Of a stretch of 10,016 nt of DNA, positions 1-6,088 are shown piece after piece. Source of the stretch: Goniomonas avonlea (Eukaryota > Cryptophyceae > Goniomonadida > Goniomonadaceae). The translations under genes were made by a program, and so were the position numbers. The DNA lies in the NCBI GenBank assembly GCA_003573635.1, contig QUTJ01031136.1:1-10016 (forward strand), read 5' to 3'. The notes beneath the pieces were generated by a model that was not told where the DNA came from, did no database searches, and was given only the letters and a program-made list of their open reading frames with translations. Position 1 is the first letter of the stretch, and each line of letters begins with the position of its first letter.

Positions 1-53
1 GGGATGTTGCTCGTGCTGGATGGGATGTTGCTCGTGGAGGGGATGTTGCTGGC
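1..53. repeat. Short tandem repeat, about 3 units of 18-21 bp
   Basis: Three near-identical units begin with GGGATGTTGCT, at positions 1, 22 and 40. Read on the minus strand within the open frame described for 1-421, they encode Ala-Thr-Ser triplets separated by Pro/Arg-rich residues. The array touches the left edge, so its full copy number is unknown. Confidence 0.7.
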
Positions 54-421
54 GACGGCCTGCGGCAGTCAACAGCGTCGCCCAGAGCGAGCGGCGCTCG
101 AACAGTCGGTGAGCATGGGCTGCGCTGACTCGGAGTGCGCTGACCCACACCCTTGGCGCCCACAGCTGCAGCAGCAGCAGCAACAGGGGAGGCCATGCTT
201 CCGTCGCTGTCTGAGGCGCGGCCTTGCGCTTTCAGAACAACGCTGCTGTCATCACTGTCCGGGTCCAGGGGCAGGACAGGCTCAGGGAGCGGCAGCTGCA
301 CGCCGTGAGCTGCGAGGAGAGTCCGGCGCCCGTACGCAGACACGCGCACGGGCGGGCTATCTTTGGACGGTTTGGGGCTGGCCGGGGCGTGACTGTGGGT
401 GACACGGTCAGTGCAAAGACC
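1..421 (-). CDS. Partial SP/TP-rich exon of an unrecognised protein, cut by the window edge
   Basis: A minus-strand frame is open without a stop from 421 to the window edge (140 codons). It starts after a good acceptor: a TTGAC branch-like motif, then a T-rich tract ending CCTCAG just upstream. A second possible acceptor (CCCACAG) would start the exon at 392 in the same frame. The peptide is low in complexity and looks disordered. It has a SPKPSKDSPP segment, an acidic LDPDSDDSS patch, a run of six alanines made by the CTG/CAG-rich stretch near 165-185, and several S/T-P sites such as TPSQRSPCSP, which resemble proline-directed kinase sites. No domain is recognised. It may be the downstream part of the minus-strand gene at 1054-2318 or a separate gene whose start lies in 422-1053. 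The plus strand is also open here (polyQ from the same repeat), but without the splice-site support. Confidence 0.4.
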
Positions 422-1053
422 CTGAGGACAAAGAAAACAACCACAGGTGTCAACGCAAAAAATCGTGGTTTGTCGTCTGCACAGATTCCGTGTTGAGCTT
501 CCAATCAAGCTTTCAGCACTGGAACCGAAGGGTTGAGTGGGTGAGTGAGCCAAGGGAGAACTTGTGTGCGATGCGTGAAGGACATGGTTGGGCACTCTCC
601 CTCCACTTGGCTGCCCCCCCCCCTGGTCACTACGCATGTCACCCACGAAAAGCGAGGCTCAAGAGACTCCGTCGAAGAATGCCAGGACGACTGTGTCAAA
701 TGGACACCCGGACGCACGTGTGTGCTCTTGGTGCTGGAGGTCGCAGCGGCTTGGACGTCGCGAGTTTCCGGAGGAACCAGGCCCAGGCTTGCCCAGGCAC
801 ATATGGCCGTGATGCCGCAGAGGGCTCAGGACGAGGATTACTCCCGGTGGGGCTGGAACAGAGTTCACCACCGTGTTGCTGCGGGTCACACCGGTGCTGT
901 TGATCACCTTGGTTGCTCTGATCCCCTGCCTGGGCATGGTCTGGTTCAGAGGCTTGCTGTGCAGGTCCTCCGGCACCTGAGTGTGCTCGTGAGTGGGCCA
1001 CGGGTCATCATTTCTGCATGGGTGATCGCTGTGGGTCGATCGGGCACACTGTC
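422..1053. other. Unresolved region, probably exon/intron sequence of minus-strand gene(s)
   Basis: No single convincing gene model is visible. Several overlapping minus-strand frames stay open. One, about 696-1000, is rich in Gln, Asp and Pro. Another, about 659-1040, contains a DDPWPTHEHTQVPEDLH segment. Either could be joined by a short intron to the end of the gene at 1054-2318: donor-like GTCAGG or GTGTTT near 1060-1078, acceptors CCCACAG near 1030 or CACTCAG near 976. A run of ten C lies at 614-623 and is prone to sequencing error, which makes any frame crossing it unsafe. Plus-strand frames are open too but have no recognisable product. Confidence 0.35.
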
Positions 1054-2318
1054 TCACAAACACTCAGGTGGAGCCTGACCTTGTGGATCTGTATCAGGAA
1101 GCTCACTGTCCCAGTGATCACCAGCGCGAACGCGGGCAATATGCATTCCAACAGTGAGGCCGACGAGACCAAGCAGACCTCCAAGCGTGGTTACGAAGAC
1201 CAGCTGTGCATTCACTGTCTGGTGCACGACCTGTGAGCGCAGTCAATGTTTGCAAGCTGTTGCTAGAAAAAATACCTGGAGAAGTTCCATTGCAGCCGCA
1301 GCTTCTGCTCCTCTCACACAACGGGGAGCAGCGTACTGGAACCATGCGGAATAGAACTGTCCCTGAGTGCTCAACGGCAGGTTTTGAATCGGGCTGGCCT
1401 CGGTCGAGATCGGCCGAGAAGCAGAAGGTCCAGCTTCGCGCAAACTGGGCTGTCGACGCACAGCTAAACTTTCGTCCTGCTCACCACTCATCTGTGCCTC
1501 TGAGAGTTGTCTGGCTTCCGACGCTCGCTTGGGAGGAGACGCGACTTTTCTCATAGACAAAACAGGTCCAGGTCGAGCTAAGGGAGCAGAGTGGAATTCA
1601 CCAGAGACGATATTGTTCGGAGTTGAAGACACGTGTGCCTCTTGCGTTGCTTCTAACATTTCACAACAGTTCGCATCATATCTGCCATTATGCTCTCGAG
1701 CGCCGGCCTGGGCCGGATTGCGTGCCGGGGCAACGGGCAAGTTGTCTTCCGGAAAACTATCCGGGCACACAGTTTCACTATCACCAATAAGCGACTGCGT
1801 GTCAGCGTCCAACGGATTAACATGTTTGGGCTCAGAAGACAACAGCTGTGTGTCGACATCCATAGGATCCACTTCGGGTACGGGTTGCAGGACAGTGGTG
1901 GGCAAGGGGCTGAGTGGCGCAGCACTCTGAGACTGAGAAAAAGAAAGGGCAAGAGTTGGTGCGGAGTGAATAGTGCTGTGGAAGCGTGAGCGCCGCGCTC
2001 CCAGCAAAGGAGGGACTCACCTCCGTTGTTCACTCTGTTGGGTCTCGGACAGATGAAGGTGGAATTCTCCCACACCTTGACTCTCAGACTGCTGCCGATC
2101 CTGTTCTTGGGGTTCATGCGCGCGCGGGATATCCTGCGTCTGTATCATTCAGAAGAAGTTGAAACACACCCACCTGACTCTCCGAGCAAACGGAGCAGCC
2201 AGAGTTCAAAGACTCGCCAAGCTGTCTCCGCTGTGGGCAAGGTGAGTCAACGAAATGATTGATCTCATCTCACTGGAGGTGTGGGAGGACGAGTTGCCAG
2301 CCGAAAAACCTTGGTCAT
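1054..2318 (-). CDS. Five-exon gene, Ser/Gln/Asp-rich protein with one C-terminal transmembrane helix
   Basis: The model is complement(1054..1230, 1276..1924, 2021..2133, 2174..2230, 2310..2318), 334 residues. All introns are GT..AG (45, 96, 40 and 79 bp) and the joined frame has no stop. The product begins MTK and continues into an SQ-rich, hydrophilic region. It contains an internal duplication, VDPMDVDTQLL then VNPLDADTQSL (about residues 79-105), which supports the chosen frame of the long exon. Residues about 284-308, encoded by the last exon, form a hydrophobic Gly-rich helix (LGGLLGLVGLTVG), followed by basic ARVR and an acidic tail. No signal peptide is seen, so it could be tail-anchored, or an upstream exon may be missing. 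The family is not recognised. Weak points are the 3-codon first exon, the choice among three closely spaced acceptors near 1925-1937, and the C-terminus, since alternative splicing past 1078 would extend the tail into 422-1053. Confidence 0.55.
1231..1275 (-). other. Intron, 45 bp, before the transmembrane exon
   Basis: On the minus strand the donor is CTCCAG|GTATTT and the acceptor CGCTCACAG|GTCGTG, with CATTGAC 13-18 bases upstream of the acceptor as a likely branch site. Without splicing, the long exon runs into a stop after ten more codons. With splicing, the frame continues into a hydrophobic helix. Confidence 0.65.
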
Positions 2319-2424
2319 TCAGGCTTTGGCCTTGGGTGAGCCACGCGCTGCCTAAAACTTCCAAGGAGGCACTGGGAGCCGTATGAGGAGCGTAAACCCT
2401 GAGGGATCATCTCCGGCTCGCTGT
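2319..2424. other. Short region upstream of the minus-strand gene
   Basis: This sequence lies between the proposed start codon of the transmembrane-protein gene and the repeat cluster. It is a candidate 5' UTR/promoter. No clear TATA box or other element is visible on the minus strand. Confidence 0.3.
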
Positions 2425-2439
2425 AGTACGGCAGTACCA

Positions 2440-2493
2440 GCCAAATAAAACCAGACGCTGGTTTTGATACCAGATACAGGAAGTAGGCACTAG
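2440..2493 (+). repeat. Left copy of a CTGGTTT-rich terminal sequence
   Basis: The 17 bases CAGGAAGTAGGCACTAG (2477-2493) recur as an exact reverse complement at 4317-4333. On the outer side of both copies the similarity goes on as several CTGGTTT/AAACCAG words for about 35 more bases. This copy and the one at 4317 therefore face each other across about 1.8 kb of repeats, like terminal inverted repeats. A third relative in the same orientation as this one is at 4513-4585. Confidence 0.75.
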
Positions 2494-2520
2494 TGAAATT
2501 ATGATCGTAGTTCAAATTGA

Positions 2521-2612
2521 GTGGGGAGTGTGGCCTAGTTGGTAGCGGCCCGCTACATCATATGATCCGGTCCTGGGTTTGATTCCTGAAGTCCGCAGTC
2601 TTGCTGGGTGGG
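2521..2612 (+). mobile_element. tRNA-derived SINE-like head
   Basis: An RNA polymerase III type 2 promoter is visible. The A box TGGCCTAGTTGG (2531-2542) fits TRGCNNARYNGG, and the B box GGTTTGATTCC (2576-2586) differs from GGTTCGANTCC at one base. The 33-base gap between them is tRNA-like. The supposed acceptor-stem ends do not pair, so it is not a working tRNA. The sequence runs directly into (GA)n, as a SINE body would. The 3' limit of the element is not clear because microsatellite sequence follows. Confidence 0.65.
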
Positions 2613-2658
2613 GAGAGAGAGAGAGATCTAGAGAGAGAGAGAGCTAGAGAGAGAGAGA
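2613..2658. repeat. (GA)n microsatellite with GATCTA/GCTA interruptions
   Basis: This is a GA dinucleotide run broken twice by short CTA-containing words. It joins the SINE-like head to the first 66-bp unit. Open frames across it are repeat artefacts. Confidence 0.9.
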
Positions 2659-2724
2659 GGATTCAAGCTGTTTAGGAACCGCTGAGTGGCCACAGACCCA
2701 TGAGGGCCTGCCTGAAGGCATAAG
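2659..2724 (+). repeat. 66-bp dispersed unit, copy A
   Basis: The unit begins GGATTCAAGC and ends GCCTGCCTGAAGGCATAAG. It is flanked on both sides by GA-rich sequence. A near-full copy is at 2821-2888, a truncated copy at 2760-2778 and an inverted fragment at 3782-3810. The internal word GCCTGCCTGAAGGC can form a small hairpin. Confidence 0.8.
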
Positions 2725-2759
2725 AAGAGAAGAGAAGAGAAGAGAGAGAGAGAGAGAGA
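2725..2759. repeat. (GA)n / (AAGAG)n tract
   Basis: AAGAG repeats grade into a pure GA run between copy A and truncated copy B of the 66-bp unit. Confidence 0.9.
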
Positions 2760-2774
2760 GGATTCAAGCCATTC

Positions 2775-2778
<4 letters not shown>
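2760..2778 (+). repeat. 66-bp unit, copy B, truncated to its first 19 bases
   Basis: This copy matches the 5' end of the unit (GGATTCAAGCCATTCAGG) and then passes directly into a GA run. The rest of the unit is missing, which fits slippage or unequal exchange within the GA tracts. Confidence 0.7.

Positions 2779-2820
<42 letters not shown>
2779..2820. repeat. (GA)n microsatellite
   Basis: A nearly pure GA run of about 42 bases between truncated copy B and copy C of the 66-bp unit. Confidence 0.95.
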
Positions 2821-2824
<4 letters not shown>

Positions 2825-2888
2825 AATTCAAGCCATTCACGAACCCCTGAGCGGCCACAGACCATGAGGGCCTGCCTGAAGGCATAAG
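2821..2888 (+). repeat. 66-bp dispersed unit, copy C
   Basis: A near-full copy of the unit at 2659-2724, with a small AA insertion near its start and a few substitutions. GA-rich tracts lie on both sides, as for copy A. Confidence 0.8.
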
Positions 2889-2902
2889 AGAGAAGAGAAG
2901 AG

Positions 2903-2944
<42 letters not shown>

Positions 2945-2961
2945 TGGTGTGTGTGTGTGTT
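2889..2961. repeat. GA microsatellite passing into (GT)n
   Basis: AGAGA words and a pure GA run are followed by (GT)n at about 2946-2960. The second direct-repeat copy at 3543 is preceded in the same way by GA then GTGT, so this junction is probably part of the repeated element. Confidence 0.9.
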
Positions 2962-3173
2962 CTACTCTGGTAGCGCGGGCAGGTCTCTCAGTGGGCTCAT
3001 CGGTCTGGCAGCATCTAGTCCAAGAGGGCGGAAGTTTGGCGCACCCCAGACATCCGCAGGAGTCAGACCCATGCAGTTCAGGACTCTGTTTGACCGATCT
3101 GGCTGGGATAAAGGCTGAGATCCGCGGCTAGGGGGTTTACGCAGTGCATCATCAACTCGCTGCCATATGCCCC
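2962..3173. mobile_element. About 210-bp dispersed element, copy 1
   Basis: This direct copy of the sequence at 3543-3741 starts at CTACTC..GGTAG and ends at CATATGCCCC. On the minus strand both copies hold an ATG..TAG frame at the same place (here 3072-2962, 36 residues), starting MGLTPADVWG and ending LPALPE. It may be a fragment of a larger retroelement. No reverse transcriptase motif was recognised with confidence. Confidence 0.7.
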
Positions 3174-3542
3174 AAAGGGAGGAGACAAGGGCCTTGTTAA
3201 ACACATTGCGGGCTTTCTGTGAGCAGGGGATGGTAAGGAGGGTGTCTGTGATCGTGCTTGGGGGATGATTCCAAAGAGCCACCGGTTGGGGGTCCATCCT
3301 GCCAAGGCTGCATATTGCGAGTGCAGAGAGATTGTCACATCCGGGACTGGGNTAGGGCGGANCATCGCAGTAGCTTCCAGGGCGTGAGCCATGGGTAGTG
3401 AGTCAAGGAACGCATCGTCGTGGGAGGGTCCTGGGGGCGGTGGGGGTATCACTGCATTATTGAGCTGGATGCCATTCACTCCGTCTTTGAGATATGACTT
3501 CGCCCGACTCGGCCCGAGAGAGAGAGAGAGAGAGTGTGTATC
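3174..3542. other. Spacer between the two direct copies, with two N bases
   Basis: No gene is recognised. On the minus strand a frame continues upstream from copy 1 to about 3297 (peptide with SLWGIWQRVDDAL), perhaps the decayed upstream part of a mobile-element ORF. Ambiguous bases at 3352 and 3362 prevent reading further. A short GA run at about 3519-3535 precedes copy 2. Confidence 0.4.
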
Positions 3543-3741
3543 CTACTCCGGTAGCACAGGCAGGTCTCTCAGTGGGCTCATCGGTCTGGCAGCATCTAGT
3601 AGGAAGTTCGTCACACCCCAGACACCCGCAGGAGTCAGACCCATGGCGTTCAGGACTCTGTTGGACCTATCCGACTGGGATAAAGGCTGAGAGTGCTAGG
3701 GGGTTCGTGCAGTGCATCATCAACTCACTAACATATGCCCC
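3543..3741. mobile_element. About 210-bp dispersed element, copy 2
   Basis: This is the second direct copy of 2962-3173, with scattered substitutions and one 9-base deletion. On the minus strand (3644-3543) it encodes a 33-residue frame from MGLTPAGVWG to LPVLPE. Relative to copy 1, the difference in length keeps the frame. Downstream it runs straight into the palindrome at 3754. Confidence 0.7.
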
Positions 3742-3753
3742 GAGAGAGAGGGT

Positions 3754-3870
3754 CTTCAAGCACCTATGAAGCTGCAGAGCAGCCACAACGGTTCCTGAAT
3801 GGCTTGATCCTCTCGCTCCTAGGCTGATCTACGGATCTGTGGCTGCTCTGCAGTTTCCTAGGTGCTTGAA
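3754..3870. repeat. Inverted repeat, 33-34-bp arms, 50-bp loop
   Basis: The left arm 3754-3787 and right arm 3838-3870 are reverse complements with very few mismatches; the core word is CTGCAGAGCAGCCACA. GAGAGA on the left and TCTCTC on the right extend the symmetry. The loop contains an inverted fragment (3782-3810) of the 66-bp unit found at 2659 and 2821. The arms could form a strong hairpin. Confidence 0.8.
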
Positions 3871-4090
3871 ACTCTCTCTCTTTCTCCCTCTCCGAATGGC
3901 TCTCTCCTGCTTCCTTGCACATCTCAGCAAGTGGGGGTTTGTTGAGAACCCCATCTGTGCTGGCGTCCTCATTGCCAGCCAAGTGACACAGTCACCCAAC
4001 CGTCAAAACATGACAGGAAAGGTGAGGAAACATCCACAGAGCTCCTCCACCTGGAACTAAGTGACTTGTGCCCCCTAGTCGAGTACGATA

Positions 4091-4316
4091 TCGTACCAGT
4101 ACGACGTTTTTTTTCAGTGGATAATTTTCCGATGACAGAATTTTCTGATCTGTTTGCCAGTTTGGGAGGAATTCGGACCCTTTGTGGTCTCGCTCTGTTG
4201 TCAATCCTGGACCAATCCGCCAAAAGAAACAGTATCTATGCCCATTTGAAAAATGACCCATCGTACCAAAAATGTCGTACCAGTACGACATATGGAGTAC
4301 TAGTACTAGTACGACG
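4091..4316. repeat. Repeated TCGTACCAGTACGAC hairpin words
   Basis: TCGTACCAGTACGAC occurs at 4091-4105 and, within a perfect 6-bp-arm palindrome (GTCGTA-CCAG-TACGAC), at 4274-4289. TAGTAC is then repeated in tandem at about 4296-4313, ending in TACGAC. The two sites frame about 170 bp of otherwise plain sequence, and the second adjoins the MITE-like element at 4317. Confidence 0.6.
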
Positions 4317-4585
4317 CTAGTGCCTACTTCCTGTCGCTGGTTTATAAACCAGGCTTAACCAGCGGCTGGTTTAGATCGCTGGAAAATGTGGGTTTCGCCG
4401 TTTCGGTGATTAGCAATTAGTAATTACATCAGCGGTCACCCCCAAAAAATCTCGCCGACGGAATTACTCTACTTTCGCTCTCCATTTGTTATTCAATGAC
4501 TATAGCACGTGGCCAAACCAGCCGTCCGCTGGTTTCCTTAAACCAGGCTGGTTTACAACAAATAGGCACTACAAGTAGGCACTTG
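4317..4585. mobile_element. MITE-like / foldback element, 269 bp
   Basis: The left end CTAGTGCCTACTT and the right end (AAGTAGGCACTTG at 4573-4585) are inverted relatives sharing AGTGCCTACTT. Inside both ends lie several CTGGTTT/AAACCAG words (4337-4371 and 4515-4553), so much of the element could fold back on itself. The right end has a partial extra copy of the tip (AATAGGCACT, 4561-4570). No transposase and no clear target-site duplication were seen, as expected of a non-autonomous element or a decayed one. Confidence 0.6.
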
Positions 4586-4711
4586 CTTGTGGGCTCCAGG
4601 GTATCGCGTTGTTATCGTGCACAAAACTCGCCACGTCAAGGCACGTTGATCCAAGTCAGTGCAAAGGGTTCAAGAAAGGATGCGGCAGAGACCCAGCACA
4701 GTATTTTCAAC
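4586..4711 (+). promoter_or_regulatory. 5' flank of the ArfGAP gene
   Basis: About 125 bp separates the MITE-like element from the ArfGAP start codon, so promoter and 5' UTR must lie here or within the repeat. No TATA box is obvious. The start context CAACATG has A at -3, which is favourable. Confidence 0.35.
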
Positions 4712-5458
4712 ATGCACATCATCACCCCTTTGTGTGACCGAACCAAGGAGGAGAAGGACGCCGCGCAGAAAGCGGACTCTCGATCCCACGATGAGCTAAA
4801 GATGCTTCTGCGAAGGAAAGAAAACAAGGAATGCGCTGACTGCACTGCGTCTCGACCCGGATGGGCATCTTTGCCGCATGGTGTGTTTATTTGTATCAAT
4901 TGTGCCCAGATCCATCGGCACATTGGTCGCCACATCTCTCAGGTCAAGGCGATCAACACTGGAACGTATCTTTGGTACCCCGACGAAGTTGACGCTATGA
5001 GGGATGGCAACGCTGAGGCTGCTCGGGCCTACCTTGCTCGGGGAAATCCTCCACCGAAACCGGCTGAGAACGCTCCGCATTCAGTCAAGGAACAGTATGT
5101 TCGCGACAAGTACGAGAAGAAGAAGTGGTTCCTACGCCCATCCATGGCTGAAGTTCGACCCGCCTCACCCTCCTCCCCCCCGGTGTCAGGGCGCCCTCTC
5201 TCGAGCAAGTCAAGTCCCTCTCCCTCGCTGTCAGCGCGCCCTTTCTCAAGCAAGCCTCGATCGCCACCTCAAGCGACGGCGGTCACTCAACGATCAACAC
5301 CTGCCATTGTTGCCGCGCCCGGTTCCACTTTTCGGACCTGCAAAACCGAAAATCTCATGGATCTTCTCATGATGGACTTGGGAGAGTTGGAGGAGCGAAC
5401 CGTTGCCATTCGCCAGCAGGAGGGCTGCCCAACAGGAATCCTGATTGACTTTTCATGA
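4712..5458 (+). CDS. ArfGAP domain protein, SMAP-like
   Basis: This intronless frame of 248 residues encodes a GTPase-activating protein for ARF small GTPases, which act in vesicle coat cycling at Golgi and endosomal membranes. The zinc finger is C41-x2-C44-x16-C61-x2-C64, the family spacing, and the arginine finger is R69, five residues after the last Cys in IHRHIGRHIS. The domain ends near residue 142 with VRDKYEKKKW, a segment typical of the SMAP group, so about 28-142 is the catalytic module. The rest is a Ser/Pro-rich linker with a 15-residue tandem duplication (SGRPLSSK at 159, SARPFSSK at 174). The C-terminus holds LLMMD (218-222), which fits the clathrin-box pattern L-hydrophobic-x-hydrophobic-D/E, and ends ILIDFS. 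SMAP proteins bind clathrin, so an endocytic or endosomal role is inferred. The frame is open upstream to 4496 but that part lies in the MITE-like repeat, so M at 4712 is preferred. Confidence 0.93.
   Translation: MHIITPLCDRTKEEKDAAQKADSRSHDELKMLLRRKENKECADCTASRPGWASLPHGVFICINCAQIHRHIGRHISQVKAINTGTYLWYPDEVDAMRDGNAEAARAYLARGNPPPKPAENAPHSVKEQYVRDKYEKKKWFLRPSMAEVRPASPSSPPVSGRPLSSKSSPSPSLSARPFSSKPRSPPQATAVTQRSTPAIVAAPGSTFRTCKTENLMDLLMMDLGELEERTVAIRQQEGCPTGILIDFS
5183..5272 (+). repeat. 45-bp tandem duplication inside the ArfGAP gene
   Basis: GTGTCAGGGCGCCCT at 5183 recurs as CTGTCAGCGCGCCCT at 5228, exactly 45 bp later, and similarity goes on through TCGAGCAAG/TCAAGCAAG. The period is a multiple of three, so the reading frame is kept and the disordered linker gains a 15-residue repeat. 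Confidence 0.75.
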
Positions 5459-6088
5459 AGCCGTGGTCTGGCTTGAAACAAATATATGTACATTATTCTA
5501 TCTGTGTGTCCACGGTTTCGACTTCATGGAAGCAACAGTCGCAGTGGAAGTGACCAACAACACGAAAATGAAGTGACCTTGTCAGACGGAAACGACAGCG
5601 AAGTGCGCGATAAAATGACTCGGATGCCCGGAAGGGGGTTCAATGCCTGAATTCACATCTGATAATCGCAATACTCAAGACCAGTGAAAATATTTTGAGC
5701 ACCGATTTATACACGCGTACATGTAGATATACTCAAGTGCCCGCAACACTTGGGGGTGGCCCTTTATGATCTCGATCTATGGTGGATGAGCAGGGAAAAG
5801 CCCCAAACAATGGACACCAAGCGAGACCATCCAGCGACAGCAAGACCACCCACAACATCCACGAAGACCATACACCCACAGAAGCAGTATTTCCACAGAA
5901 TCAGTATGTATTGCATCTCAGCACGATGCTGCGCTGCACCGCCAGGACAAAACCATCACCTCTGATAATCCAGAGGGTCACAAGCGTCCCTTAAAATGTG
6001 GGCAGCCCCATCACGCCAGAGCTTGTCTGATTCTTCTCGGCTCGAAACCTAACCCTCAAAAGTGTACCATTCTTTACAACTCAATATG
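5459..6088. other. Intergenic region between convergent genes
   Basis: This contains the 3' flanks of the ArfGAP gene (plus) and the TBP-like gene (minus). An AT-rich stretch AAACAAATATATGTACATT (about 5476-5494) shortly after the ArfGAP stop may hold its polyadenylation signal. Small plus-strand frames near 5750-5994 have no supporting features. I see no other element. Confidence 0.5.

Noticed and set aside
4-402. Plus-strand frame with a glutamine run
   Set aside because: The polyQ comes from the CAG/CTG repeat that reads as polyAla on the minus strand. The frame lacks splice support and its C-terminal half is Arg/Gly-rich junk-like sequence.
490-1078. Overlapping plus-strand frames
   Set aside because: Several frames are open at once over a GC-rich stretch and cross a C10 run. 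None shows a domain, motif or convincing start.
2524-2597. Functional tRNA gene
   Set aside because: The A and B boxes are present, but the acceptor-stem ends (GGGAGTG and AGTCCGC) do not pair and no sound anticodon arm is seen.
2628-2885. Minus-strand frame encoding Ser-Leu repeats
   Set aside because: It is a translation of the (GA)n microsatellite and the 66-bp units.
2659-2888. CRISPR-like array
   Set aside because: The repeats are separated by GA microsatellite, not unique spacers, and the host is eukaryotic.
4496-4711. N-terminal extension of the ArfGAP protein
   Set aside because: The frame is open, but the first part is translated from the MITE-like repeat and has no resemblance to ArfGAP N-termini. 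The ATG at 4712 has a good context.
5750-5994. Two small plus-strand frames
   Set aside because: Short, overlapping in different frames, with no motif and no splice support, and located between the ends of convergent genes.
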